The notes beneath the pieces were generated by a model, which was not told the origin of the DNA, did not search any database, and saw only the letters and a program-made list of their open reading frames with translations. Shown piece by piece: positions 16,480 through 25,201 of a stretch of DNA of 49,221 bases (position 1 is its first letter; every line of letters starts with the position of its first letter). The translations under genes and the position numbers were made by a program. The DNA comes from ZC4RG35 sp964388105 (GTDB lineage: Bacteria > Actinomycetota > Acidimicrobiia > Spongiisociales > ZC4RG35), in the NCBI GenBank assembly GCA_964388105.1, contig CAYLYQ010000011.1, positions 1 through 49,221 on the forward strand, read 5' to 3'.

Positions 16480-19067
16480 TCAGCCGTCGCCGTTGACTTC
16501 GGCGACCACGACCGCCGCCGACAACTCGTTGCCGGCCCCGACGTNNNNNNNNNNNNNNNNNNNNNNNNNNNNNNNNNNNNNNNNNNNNNNNNNNNNNNNN
16601 NNNNNNNNNNNNNNNNNNNNNNNNNNNNNNNNNNNNNNNNNNNNCCGTTGACTTCGGCGACCACGACCGCCGCCGACAACTCGTTGCCGGCCCCGACGTC
16701 GATCACCTTGACGCCGGTGGCGTCCCGGCCCTGGCGGCTGATCTTCCCGACCGCGGTCCGCATGCCGACGCCGGCCGATGACACGAGGAAGGCCTCGTCG
16801 TCGGAGGACACGGCGAGGGCGGCGACCAGGTTGCCGCGCACCCGGGTGATCTTGAAGGCCTTGACCCCGATGCCGCCCCGGGTCTGCCGGCGGAACTCGG
16901 ACATGACGGTCCGCTTCCCGTAGCCACCCGAGGTGAGCAGGAGCACTTCGTCGCCTTCGACGTTGGACACGGCCGCGACCACCTCGTCCCCGTCGCGGAG
17001 CTTGACGCCACGGACACCCTGAGTGCCCCGGCCCATGCTGCGCAGGTCCTTCTCGGCGAACCGGATGCCCATTCCCGCCTTGGTGAAGATGAGGATGTCG
17101 TTCTCGCCGTTGGTGGTCTTCACCGACACCAGTTCGTCGTCGTCGGCCAGCCGGATGGCGACCAGCGTCTGGTTGCGGGAGTCGTACTCCTTGAACTCGG
17201 TCTTCTTCGCCTGACCCTTCTTGGTCACCATGACCAGGTAGCGGCTGGTCTCGTAGCTGCGGGTGTCGATCACCGCCTCGATGACCTCTTCGGGCCCGAG
17301 CGGGAGCACCGCCTGGGCGAGAACACCCTTGGCCGTGCGGTCCTTCCTGGGGATGGCGTGGGCCTTGACCCGGTGGACCAGACCCTTGTTCGTGAAGAAC
17401 AACAGGTAGGCGTGGGAGGTGGTGTGGACCATGTGCCGGATGACGTCCTCGCCGGGAACCTCGGCGGCCTTGACGCCGCGACCACCGCGGGTCTGCGTGC
17501 GATAGGTGGACGCCGGGACCGACTTGATGTACCCGGCCGAGGTCACGGTGACGATGATCTCATCGTCGGCGATCAGGTCCTCGAGGCTGAGGTCGCCGTC
17601 GTCGGGGATGAGGCGACTGCGCCGGTCGTCGCCGAACTTCTCTCTGATCTCCGTGAGCTCGTCTTTGATGATCTGCCACCGCCGGGTCGGGTCGGCGAGG
17701 ATCGACTCGAGATCGGCGATCCGCTCGTGGAGCTCCGCCAGTTCGGCACGCAGCTTGTCGACCTCGAGCGCCGTGAGCCGGCGAAGAGGCATGTCGAGGA
17801 TGGCGTTCGCCTGGATCTCGGAGAGCTCGAACCTCTCGATCAACCGGCCGCGGGCGTCGGACGAGTCGGCCGAACCGCGGATGATCGCCACGACCTCGTC
17901 GATGTTGTCGACGGCGACGATGAGGCCTTCGAGGATGTGGGCACGGGCCTTGGCCTGATCGAGCCGGAACTTCGTCCGGCGCTCGATGACCTCCATCTGG
18001 TGGTCGAGGTAGTACCCGATCATCTCGGCGATGTTCAGCGTCCGGGGAACCCCGTCGACCAGGGCGACCATGTTGTAGCCGACGCTGTCCTGAAGTGGGG
18101 TCAGCTTGTAGAGCTGGTTGAGCACCACCTGGGGAACGGCGTCCTTGCGCAGGTAGATGGCCAGGCGGGTGCCAACCCGGTCCGACGACTCGTTGCGCAC
18201 CTCGGAGATGCCGGTGAGCTTCTTGTCCTCGACCAGCTCCTTGATCCGGGAGATGATCCGCTCGATCGACACCTGGTAGGGCAGCTCGGTGGCGATGATC
18301 GCCGTCCGGCCACCGCGGGTCTCCTCGATGTCACAGACGGCGCGGATCTTCACGGAGCCGCGCCCGGTGGTCAGGGCCTCCTTGGCGCCGGCGGTCCCGA
18401 GCAGGAAGCCGCCGGTCGGGAAGTCGGGGCCCTTGACGAACTGCAGCAACTCCTCCGCCGAGGCGTCGGGGTTCTCGATGGTGTGGATGGCGGCGTTGAC
18501 GACCTCGGTCAGGTTGTGGGGCGGGATGTTGGTCGCCATCCCGACCGCGATCCCCTGAGAACCGTTGACCAACAGGTTCGGGAACCGTGACGGGAGGACC
18601 GTGGGCTCCTGCTCCTCGCCGTTGTAGTTGTCGGTGAAGTCGACCGTCTCCTCGTCGATCCCCTCGAGCAGGCGGGTGCTGAGGCGGGTGAGACGGCACT
18701 CCGTGTACCGGGCGGCGCCGGGAGGGTCGTCGATGCTGCCGAAGTTCCCCTGCGGGTCGATGAGCAGGTAGCGCATCGAGAAGTCCTGGCCCATGCGCAC
18801 CAGGGCGTCGTAGATGGCCTGGTCGCCGTGGGGGTGATAGTTGCCCATGACGTCTCCGACCACCTTGGCGCACTTCCGGTGCGGCCCGGTCGGGCCCATG
18901 TTCGACTCGGACATCGAGTAGATGATCCGCCGCTGGACCGGCTTGAGGCCGTCGCGAACGTCCGGCAGGGCGCGGCTGACGATCACCGACATGGCGTAGT
19001 CGATGAAGCTCGACTCCATCTCTGTGCTGATCTCTATGTCCGGGAACTCCGGTCGGATGTCTGTCAT
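16480..19067 (-). CDS. gyrA: DNA gyrase subunit A (interrupted by an assembly gap)
   Basis: GyrA breaks and rejoins DNA in the heterotetramer with GyrB. The breakage-reunion domain has the catalytic Tyr121 in AARYTECRL. The C-terminal beta-pinwheel carries a GyrA-box-like TQTRGGRG, which marks gyrase rather than topoisomerase IV. The quinolone pocket reads HGDQAIYD: Gln83 replaces the usual Ser or Ala, while Asp87 is kept. The deposited frame is broken by 100 N (16545-16644) flanked by identical 55-mers. Removing the N and one copy gives 2433 bases, exactly 811 codons ending VAEVNGDG and a TGA at 16480-16482. The gyrB stop lies 6 bases upstream of ATG 19067. Confidence 0.95.
16490..16544. repeat. 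55-bp direct repeat, copy 1 (assembly overlap)
   Basis: The 55 bases just left of the N run are identical to the 55 bases at 16645-16699. The repeat encodes the last part of gyrA. Exact identity and the odd length of 55 point to a k-mer overlap between two contig ends that was not merged. Confidence 0.9.
16545..16644. other. 100-N scaffold gap inside gyrA (false gap)
   Basis: Exactly 100 N. The flanks overlap by 55 bp and collapse to an intact gyrA, so no sequence is likely to be missing. Confidence 0.9.
16645..16699. repeat. 55-bp direct repeat, copy 2 (assembly overlap)
   Basis: Second copy of the contig-end overlap, beginning directly after the N run. It continues into unique gyrA sequence. 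Confidence 0.9.
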
Positions 19068-19073
19068 GTCGCC

Positions 19074-20984
19074 CTAGATGTCGAGGAACCGGATGTCACC
19101 GGCGTTCTGCTGGATGAAGGACTTGCGGGAAGCGACGTCGTCGCCCATCAAGGTGGTGAAGACGTCCTCGGCGCGGGCGGCGTCCTCCATCTCCACCCGC
19201 ACGAGGGTCCGGCTCTCCGGGTCCATCGTGGTCTCCCGCAGTTCGGCGGCGTTCATCTCGCCGAGACCTTTGAACCGGGTCGGCTTCGCCTTCGGGTGCT
19301 CCCTCTGGAACTCCGCCAGCTCGGCGTGGTCCTTCAAGTAGTGGACCGTCGATCCCACCTTGACCCGATAGAGGGGTGGTTGGGCGATGTACACGTAGCC
19401 GGCCTCGACGAGTGGCCGCATGTGGCGGAACAGGAGGGTGAGAAGAAGGGTCCGGATGTGGGCGCCGTCAACGTCGGCGTCGGCGAGGAGGATGATCTTG
19501 TGATACCGGGCCTTGGCGAGGTCGAAATCGTCCCCGATCCCGGTCCCCATCGCCGTGATGATGTCCTGGACCTCGGTGTTCTGGAGTGCCTTGGCCAGGC
19601 GGGCCTTCTCGACGTTGAGGATCTTGCCCCTGATGGGGAGGATCGCCTGAGTGGCCGAGTCGCGGGCGGCCTTCGCCGGCCCGGCGGCCGACTTCCCCTC
19701 GACGATGAACAGCTCGGACTCCCCTGGGTCCCGGCTGGAGCAGTCGGCCAGCTTGTCCGGGAGCCCACCGGACTCCAGGCCGGACTTGCGACGGGTGAGC
19801 TCGCGCGCTTTGCGGGCGGCCTCTCTCGCCTTGGCCGCGCCGATGCTCTTCTCGACGATGCGGCGAGCCTCGGGGGAGTACTTCTCCAGCCACTCCGGCA
19901 GGCGCCGGTTCAGCGCCTTCTCGACGAACGACCGGATCTCCGTGTTGCCCAGCTTGGTCTTGGTCTGACCCTCGAACTGGGGCTCCTTGACGCGGACGGA
20001 CACCACCGCCGTGAGCCCCTCGCGTACGTCCTCACCGGTCAGGTTCTCGTCCTTCTCCTTGAGGAGGTTCTTGGAACGGGCGAAGTCGTTGATCGCCTTG
20101 GTCAGCGCCTTGCGAAAGCCCTCTTCGTGAGTGCCGCCCTCGTGGGTGTTGATGTTGTTGGCGAAGGAGAGGACGCTCTCGTTGTACGAGGTGGTCCACT
20201 GCATGGCGACGTCGATCTCGGCCTCTTCGGAGATCTCGGTGATGTCGACGATGTGGGCATGGAGCGGGTCGCGCTTGGTGTTCAGATGGTTGACGAAGTC
20301 GACCAACCCGCCCTTGTAGTGAAAGGTCTCCTGGACGATGGGGTCCTCGCGCTCGTCGGTGAGGACGATCTCGAGGTCGCGGTTGAGGAAGGCCGTCTCA
20401 CGGAGGCGCGACGAGATGATCTCGTACTCGAACTCCTGGGTCTCCACGAAGATCTCGGGGTCGGGCCAGAAACGGATCGTCGTTCCGGTCTTCTTGGCGT
20501 CGCGGCCCTTCTTGGGCTCTTTGGCCTTGGGACGGCCCCGTTCGAACTCCTGGGTCCAGATAGCGCCGTCGCGCCGGATCTCGGCCTCCATTCGCGTGGA
20601 GAGGGCGTTGACCACGGAGACGCCGACGCCGTGGAGGCCCCCGGAGACCGTGTATGCACCCTGCTCGAACTTGCCGCCGGCGTGGAGTGTGGTGAGGACG
20701 GTGGTCAGGGCGGACTGCTTGGTCTTCTCGTGACGGCCGACCGGGATGCCGCGGCCGTTGTCGACCACTTCGACCCCGCCGTCGGCGAGCAGGGTGACGC
20801 CGATCTTGTCGCAGTAGCCGGCCATCGCCTCGTCGACGGAGTTGTCGACGACCTCCCAGACGAGGTGGTGCAGCCCGCGCGGACCGGTCGAGCCGATGTA
20901 CATGCCGGGCCGGCGGCGCACTGCCTCGAGACCCTCGAGGACGGTGATGTCGCTCGCCTGATACGAATCGCGGGTGGTCGTCAA
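19074..20984 (-). CDS. gyrB: DNA gyrase subunit B
   Basis: GyrB supplies ATP-driven strand passage for gyrase. The GHKL ATPase has VDNSVDEAMAGYC, DNGRGIPV and GGLHGVGVSVVNALS. The TOPRIM domain has DADVDGAHIRTL. The TOPRIM Glu motif, normally EGDSAGGSAK, reads EGKSAAGPAK; the metal-binding Glu is kept but the Asp at the quinolone-resistance position is Lys. I prefer TTG 20984 (636 residues, MTTTRDSYQASDITVLEGLEAVRRRPG) because GAGG lies 6 bases upstream. GTG 21032 adds 16 unusual residues and lacks an SD site. A promoter with TAAAAT at 21072-21077 lies upstream. gyrA follows 6 bases later. Confidence 0.95.
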   Translation of the reverse strand: MTTTRDSYQASDITVLEGLEAVRRRPGMYIGSTGPRGLHHLVWEVVDNSVDEAMAGYCDKIGVTLLADGGVEVVDNGRGIPVGRHEKTKQSALTTVLTTLHAGGKFEQGAYTVSGGLHGVGVSVVNALSTRMEAEIRRDGAIWTQEFERGRPKAKEPKKGRDAKKTGTTIRFWPDPEIFVETQEFEYEIISSRLRETAFLNRDLEIVLTDEREDPIVQETFHYKGGLVDFVNHLNTKRDPLHAHIVDITEISEEAEIDVAMQWTTSYNESVLSFANNINTHEGGTHEEGFRKALTKAINDFARSKNLLKEKDENLTGEDVREGLTAVVSVRVKEPQFEGQTKTKLGNTEIRSFVEKALNRRLPEWLEKYSPEARRIVEKSIGAAKAREAARKARELTRRKSGLESGGLPDKLADCSSRDPGESELFIVEGKSAAGPAKAARDSATQAILPIRGKILNVEKARLAKALQNTEVQDIITAMGTGIGDDFDLAKARYHKIILLADADVDGAHIRTLLLTLLFRHMRPLVEAGYVYIAQPPLYRVKVGSTVHYLKDHAELAEFQREHPKAKPTRFKGLGEMNAAELRETTMDPESRTLVRVEMEDAARAEDVFTTLMGDDVASRKSFIQQNAGDIRFLDI

Positions 20985-21064
20985 GATCTTCCTCGGAGCC
21001 CCGGTGGGCTGATTTCGGGGGTCCCGGGGCACGCCAGCACCCGCTGCGGAGCGGTGAGTTTCAC
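20981..21064 (-). CDS. Possible leaderless leader peptide upstream of gyrB
   Basis: A GTG at 21064 lies 7 bases after a strong -10 hexamer (TAAAAT) and opens a 27-codon frame (VKLTAPQRVL...). Its TGA overlaps the proposed gyrB TTG start as TTGA. The arrangement would couple gyrB translation to the leader. There is no independent evidence of expression, and the peptide has no recognisable motif. Confidence 0.3.
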   Translation of the reverse strand: MKLTAPQRVLACPGTPEISPPGLRGRS

Positions 21065-21071
21065 GAATGTC

Positions 21072-21077
21072 ATTTTA
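21072..21077 (-). promoter_or_regulatory. -10 element of the gyrB-gyrA promoter
   Basis: TAAAAT on the minus strand in the 49-base gap between the DUF721 stop and the leader GTG is the most consensus-like -10 near gyrB. A possible -35 (GTTCGT) lies about 18 bases upstream. It gives gyrBA its own transcription start. Confidence 0.55.
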
Positions 21078-21113
21078 CCTGTTCAGCCTGCCAAAACGAA
21101 CTCAGACGGGCGT

Positions 21114-21413
21114 TCAGCGCCGGGGCGGAACCACCTCGACGGCGGTGATCACGTCGGGCCCGAACCTCTCCGCGAGGGTGGCGAGAAGCGCCGCGGTGCC
21201 GTACCGGAGAAACGCCACCTGCGACGCCTTACCGGCCTCCACGACGAGGGTCCGGCCCCTCACCACCACCGGCCGCGAGTTCCCTTGCCAGGGCGGGGCT
21301 GCCAGCCGGTCCCAGTCGTCCATGACCGCCGACATGATCCGCGGATCGGGCAGACCGAGGCGGCCGAAGACCTTCTCGAGGGACGTCGCCAGCGGCTCGA
21401 GGTCGCCGTTCAC
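21114..21413 (-). CDS. DUF721 (DciA-like) protein
   Basis: This 99-residue protein has the DUF721 pattern: an N-terminal helix with LATSLEKVFGRLGL, a W (MDDWDRLAAPP), then short beta strands (PVVVRGRTLVVEAG) and a helix-rich end. DUF721 proteins are found between recF and gyrB in most actinobacteria. Some members (DciA) load or recruit the replicative helicase; that role is known for relatives and inferred here. GTG 21413 overlaps the recF TGA by 4 bases (GTGA), so the two are translationally coupled. Confidence 0.85.
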   Translation of the reverse strand: MNGDLEPLATSLEKVFGRLGLPDPRIMSAVMDDWDRLAAPPWQGNSRPVVVRGRTLVVEAGKASQVAFLRYGTAALLATLAERFGPDVITAVEVVPPRR

Positions 21414-22504
21414 TCCACTCTCCCCCCACCGACCGCCCAGACCCGGCCTCTGACGGGAAGGTCCTCCGGGCGGGCCGACGTGATCAGGGTCTGTGTGTCG
21501 TCCGGAAGGGACCGCGCCAGCGCGGCCGACCGGTCCGGGTCCAGCTCCGAGAAGACGTCGTCGAGAAGCAGCACCGGGCTCTCACCGATCAGCTCGGCGA
21601 CTGCCCGATGGGCGGCGAGCTTCACTCCGAGCGCCATGGTCCGCTGCTCCCCCTGGCTGGCGCGCGTGCGGGCGTCGCCGCCGTCGAGGGAGAACCCCGG
21701 CTCATCACGGTGAGGACCGACAGTGGTCACTCTCCTTTCGTAATCGGCCCGGCGCGCTCCTTCAAGGCCCTCGCCCAGGAGATCGGCGTAGTCGCCTGCC
21801 GTCAGCGTCTCGAAAGGGCCCTGTCCCCATGACGGTCGGTAGGTGAGGCCGGCCTTGGCGTCACTGCCCGCCACCGAGGCGTAGGACTCGACGAGAAACG
21901 GCTCGAGGAGATCGATGGTGCGCGCCCGCCGTGCCAGCACCCGTCCGCCCGCCTGAGCGAGGCGGGAGTCCCACACGCCCAGGGTCAGCGAGTCGGTCTG
22001 GCCGCTCCGCAGGAAGGCGTTCCTCTGACGGAGGGAGCGCTCGTACTCCCTCTGATCGAGGTACGAGGCCGGCCACAACTGCACGGCCAGTTCGTCGATG
22101 AGGTCGCGTCTCTCCGAGGGTCCCCTCTTGACCAAGTCCAGGTCCTCGGGCAGGAAGGAGACGACCCGAATGACGCCCAAGAGATCGGTGGTACGGGCGA
22201 GTCGGGACTTGTCCACCTGCACGCGGCGCTGTCCCGAGAGCGGGATCTCCATCTCCACGGTCCGCTCGCGCTCGGCCGAGACGATCCCGGCCCTGACCAC
22301 GGCGGATGAGGAGCCGTCAGCGACCAGGGCCTGGTCCGGGGCGCCCCGGAACGATCGGAGGGTGGAGAGATAGGAGACCGCTTCCAGGAGGTTGGTCTTG
22401 CCGGCGCCGTTGGCTCCGACCAGCAGGTTGACCCCGGGATCCGGCTCCCACTCGAGGCCGGCGTACGACCGGTACCCGGCGAGCGACAGCCAGCCGATCC
22501 TCAC
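21410..22504 (-). CDS. recF: DNA replication and repair protein RecF
   Basis: This 364-residue SMC-like ATPase helps load RecA on gapped DNA. The Walker A motif is GANGAGKTN (about 32-40). A short helical arm follows. The signature-like region is SQGEQRTMALGVKLA, and the Walker B with D-loop reads LLLDDVFSELDPDRS. Length is normal for the family. GTG 22504 overlaps the dnaN TGA by 4 bases, and the recF stop overlaps the DUF721 start, so dnaN-recF-DUF721 forms one coupled unit. Confidence 0.95.
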   Translation of the reverse strand: MRIGWLSLAGYRSYAGLEWEPDPGVNLLVGANGAGKTNLLEAVSYLSTLRSFRGAPDQALVADGSSSAVVRAGIVSAERERTVEMEIPLSGQRRVQVDKSRLARTTDLLGVIRVVSFLPEDLDLVKRGPSERRDLIDELAVQLWPASYLDQREYERSLRQRNAFLRSGQTDSLTLGVWDSRLAQAGGRVLARRARTIDLLEPFLVESYASVAGSDAKAGLTYRPSWGQGPFETLTAGDYADLLGEGLEGARRADYERRVTTVGPHRDEPGFSLDGGDARTRASQGEQRTMALGVKLAAHRAVAELIGESPVLLLDDVFSELDPDRSAALARSLPDDTQTLITSARPEDLPVRGRVWAVGGGRVE

Positions 22505-23409
22505 ACCCGTACGGGCATGAGGAGATAGAGGAACTCCGAGTCGTCTCCGTTGTCGATGATGCTGGCCTTGAACCCGTCGATCACCCGGATTCGCACCTTG
22601 TCGCCGGTCAAAGCCGTCACCCCGTCCTGGAGATAACGCGGATTGAAGGCNNNNNNNNNNNNNNNNNNNNNNNNNNNNNNNNNNNNNNNNNNNNNNNNNN
22701 NNNNNNNNNNNNNNNNNNNNNNNNNNNNNNNNNNNNNNNNNNNNNNNNNNGAGGAGAACACGGCCTCCCGGTCGCGCATCTGCGCGGTCACCTTGGTGGA
22801 GCCGATCGCCCGGGGCAGCTCTCGCAGGCCGCGCGCCGGGACCAGGCCGCTCCCCTCGAGTGTGACGCCTGGGAGCTCACGCTTGGACAGCCGGTAGGAG
22901 TCGGTGGCGACCATGCGCAGCCCGGAGTCCGACGATTCGAACAACACGCCGGTGAGGATCGGGCGGGCGCCATCGCCCGAAGCCGCGATCGTCACCTGGC
23001 CGATCGCCTCGGCAAACGCTTCCCCATCGATCTCGGTGCCGTCGGCGACGACATCGGGCTGGGCGGGGAAGTCGTCGGTGTTGAGCGGACGCAGCGAGAA
23101 GCGGGGCCCGTTCCCCTGGATCTCGACCTCGGTCCCGGTCGCGCCCAGTGTGACCATGCCGGCGGGCATCTTGCGGACCGCCTCTGACAGGAGGCGCCCC
23201 GGAATCACTGCCCTGCCCTCTTCGAGGACCTCGACTTCGGCTTCGGTGCGGATCGTCACATCGAGATCCGTGCCGGTGACGCGCAGGGTGTTCCCCGCCA
23301 CCTCGCAGAGAAGGCCCTGGAGAACGGGCAAGGCTGTCCTGGCGCCAACGGCCCGGTTGGCCCGGGCGAGGACGTCGGCGAGATCGTCTCGCTGGGCTCG
23401 GATTCTCAC
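22501..23409 (-). CDS. dnaN: DNA polymerase III sliding clamp (beta), with an internal sequence gap
   Basis: The N-terminal two thirds (about 219 residues from GTG 23409) and the last 49 residues (ending in the typical SEFLYLLMPVRV) are present. Between them are 100 N (22651-22750). Family members have about 365-400 residues, but only about 268 are visible, so roughly 100-130 codons are missing and the N count is a placeholder. The frame stays open across the N by chance. Unlike the gyrA gap, the flanks share no overlap. GGAAGG about 8 bases before the GTG is a plausible SD site. The promoter must lie in the origin region to the right. Confidence 0.93.
   Translation of the reverse strand: MRIRAQRDDLADVLARANRAVGARTALPVLQGLLCEVAGNTLRVTGTDLDVTIRTEAEVEVLEEGRAVIPGRLLSEAVRKMPAGMVTLGATGTEVEIQGNGPRFSLRPLNTDDFPAQPDVVADGTEIDGEAFAEAIGQVTIAASGDGARPILTGVLFESSDSGLRMVATDSYRLSKRELPGVTLEGSGLVPARGLRELPRAIGSTKVTAQMRDREAVFSXXXXXXXXXXXXXXXXXXXXXXXXXXXXXXXXXXAFNPRYLQDGVTALTGDKVRIRVIDGFKASIIDNGDDSEFLYLLMPVRV
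22651..22750. other. 100-N scaffold gap inside dnaN (real gap)
   Basis: Exactly 100 N with no duplicated flanks. Comparison with the usual clamp length suggests about 300-390 bases are missing. Confidence 0.9.
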
Positions 23410-23451
23410 AGGTTGTTGTCCCTTCCTCTTCTGCTGTTCTTCTTCATTTCA

Positions 23452-23490
23452 GATTATTAGTCGTAGTAGGGCCTGGGGAAATGTGGATGA
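23452..23490 (+). other. Candidate oriC unwinding site (DnaA-trio / GC cluster / DnaA box)
   Basis: The plus strand reads GAT-TAT-TAG-TCG-TAG-TAG (23452-23469), then a GC-rich cluster (GGCCTGGGG), then TGTGGATGA (23482-23490), whose complement TCATCCACA is one base from TTATCCACA. Read 3'-to-5' the triplets are GAT, GAT, GCT, GAT, TAT. This order and direction match the bacterial basal unwinding system. It sits on the dnaN side of the interval, as in Bacillus subtilis. Confidence 0.5.
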
Positions 23491-23598
23491 CGAGGCTCAG
23501 GTCCAATTGGGACGGCTCGTTTCCGCTGTGGAGAGCGTTGTGGAGAAGACCGGCGAGCTGTGTGGTCCGCGTTGGACAACTTCTCACGGTGTGGAAAG
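23482..23598 (-). other. DnaA-box cluster between dnaA and dnaN
   Basis: Four sites with the same orientation: 23482-23490 (TCATCCACA), 23527-23535 (CTCTCCACA), 23539-23547 (TTCTCCACA) and 23590-23598 (CTTTCCACA), given as minus-strand sequence. They differ from TTATCCACA or TTGTCCACA by one or two bases. The last one overlaps the end of dnaA. The whole dnaA-dnaN interval is only 174 bp. Confidence 0.6.
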
Positions 23599-24966
23599 AC
23601 TCCCACCTTTCCTCAGGTCCTGTGTCAATTGATTAACACGGTCGAACACGGCCCGGTCCGACCTCAGGATGCGCTTCACCTTCTCCACCGAGTGGAGCAC
23701 CGTGGTGTGGTCCCGATTGAACTTCTCTCCGATCTTGGGGAGGGAGAGGTCGGTCAACTCCCGGCAGAGATACATGGCGACCTGACGGGCGAGGACCAGG
23801 GGTTGGCGTCTGCTCGAGGACAGGAGGTCCTCGGGGACGAACCCGTAGGCGTGGGCGGTGGTGCGGATGATCACTTCCGGGCTGAGGGGCACCAGGTCGT
23901 CGCTCGGCATCATGTCCTGGAGGACCCGCATGGCCGTCTCCAGGTCGATGTCGCGGCGATTGAGTGCCGACCAGGCGGTGACCCTCGTCAGCGCCCCCTC
24001 CAGCTCACGGATGTTGTCGGAGACGAGGCTGGCGATGTACTCGAGCACGTCTACCGGTACCGGACGCGGGGCGAACTCGGCGTTGCGCCGGAGAATGGCG
24101 ATCCGGGTCTCGATGTCGGGCGGCTGGATGTCGGTGAGGAGCCCCCACTCGAACCGGCTCCGCAGCCGGTCCTCGAGCGACGACAGGTTGCGCGGGTGCC
24201 GATCGGAGCTGATCACCATCTGCTTCCCGGCCATGTAGAGGGAGTTGAAGGTATGGAAGAACTCCTCCAGCGTCTCCTCTTTGCCCTCGAAGAACTGGAC
24301 GTCGTCCAGCAACAGGATGTCGACTCCTCGGTAGCGCTGCTTGAAGTCGTCGGGCCGCTTGCGACGGATGCTGTCGATGAAGTCGTTGAGGAACTGCTCC
24401 GAGGTGACGTACCGGACGACGAGGTGCGGGTACATCTCGAGCGCTTGGTGACCGACGGCGTTGAGGAGGTGGGTCTTGCCCAATCCTGCACCGCCGTAGA
24501 TGAAGAGTGGGTTGTAATGGGCGCCGGGCTGTTCGGCGACAGCCATGGCGGCGGCCCAGGCGAAACGGTTGGACTGGCCGACGACGAAGCTCTCGAACCG
24601 GTACCGCGGGATGAGGTTGGTGCCCTTGCCCTCGGTCACCGGAGTCGTGGGAGCGGGGTGGTGGGGCTCGAGCACCGTGGCCGGCTCCGCACTGCCGGCC
24701 GTGTCGCCCGTCTCGCCGACGCGGAAGACGGGTGCGGCATCGGTCTGGTACGCGGAGCGGTACGCCGCTGCGATCAGGTCGCCGTGCTTGTCACGAACCC
24801 ACCGGAGATGGAATTCGCTCGGCGCGATCAGCACGACACCGTCGGCCTCGTGCTCGGCTTCGAGTCGGGAGAGCCATGTCTCCCAATTGCTCTTGGAAAC
24901 GCTGTTGCGGAGAGCATCCTGGAAAGAGTCCCACTTGTCGTTCGTTCTCGCCGCGGTCTGCGTCAA
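23584..24966 (-). CDS. dnaA: Chromosomal replication initiator protein DnaA
   Basis: This 460-residue AAA+ initiator binds DnaA boxes and opens oriC. Domain I spans about residues 1-75. A short linker follows (75-115). The ATPase has Walker A GGAGLGKT (about 158-165) and Walker B ILLLDDVQFF. The C-terminal DNA-binding domain carries the signature GEKFNRDHTTVLHSV. I chose TTG 24966 because GGAGGAGG (24974-24981) lies 7 bases upstream and residue 10-12 DKW is typical of domain I starts. Longer frames to 25443 run through DnaA boxes and are not protein-like. Confidence 0.95.
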   Translation of the reverse strand: MTQTAARTNDKWDSFQDALRNSVSKSNWETWLSRLEAEHEADGVVLIAPSEFHLRWVRDKHGDLIAAAYRSAYQTDAAPVFRVGETGDTAGSAEPATVLEPHHPAPTTPVTEGKGTNLIPRYRFESFVVGQSNRFAWAAAMAVAEQPGAHYNPLFIYGGAGLGKTHLLNAVGHQALEMYPHLVVRYVTSEQFLNDFIDSIRRKRPDDFKQRYRGVDILLLDDVQFFEGKEETLEEFFHTFNSLYMAGKQMVISSDRHPRNLSSLEDRLRSRFEWGLLTDIQPPDIETRIAILRRNAEFAPRPVPVDVLEYIASLVSDNIRELEGALTRVTAWSALNRRDIDLETAMRVLQDMMPSDDLVPLSPEVIIRTTAHAYGFVPEDLLSSSRRQPLVLARQVAMYLCRELTDLSLPKIGEKFNRDHTTVLHSVEKVKRILRSDRAVFDRVNQLTQDLRKGGSLSTP

Positions 24967-24991
24967 CGTGTCTGTCCTCCTCCGTCCTGGG

Positions 24992-25201
24992 TTGTCCACA
25001 GAGAGTTCCACACCTGTGGAAACACAGCGCGACCCACCCAGGGAATCCTTAACTTGCCGGGAGACTGACTTTCGCCGCTTCGGCGGCAGGGAAGTGGCGG
25101 TTGCTCCCGTTGTACGAGTTGGGGGAGTATCGGACTCGCGATCACGGTCGTCAAGAACGCGAGAATCGCGGTTGTGAATAATCGTGGGCGCGGTGTCCAC
25201 A
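24992..25201. other. DnaA-box cluster in the 475-bp dnaA-rpmH interval
   Basis: A perfect actinobacterial box TTGTCCACA lies at 24992-25000 on the plus strand, inside the dnaA leader. Near matches are TGTGGAAAC (25015-25023, two mismatches), TGTGAATAA (25173-25181, complement TTATTCACA, one mismatch) and GTGTCCACA (25193-25201, one mismatch). They probably serve dnaA autoregulation and/or the origin. The rest of the interval to 25376 holds interlocked palindromes (25311-25333) and no gene. Confidence 0.65.

Noticed and set aside
15870..19067. A single fused GyrA-DUF3566 protein
   Set aside because: The fusion exists only because the 100 N and the duplicated 55-mer shift the frame. The collapsed sequence gives two separate genes.
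18828..21713. A very long open frame on the plus strand opposite gyrB and gyrA
   Set aside because: It is antisense to well-supported gyrase genes, and long antisense frames are normal at this GC content. Its protein has no recognisable domain.
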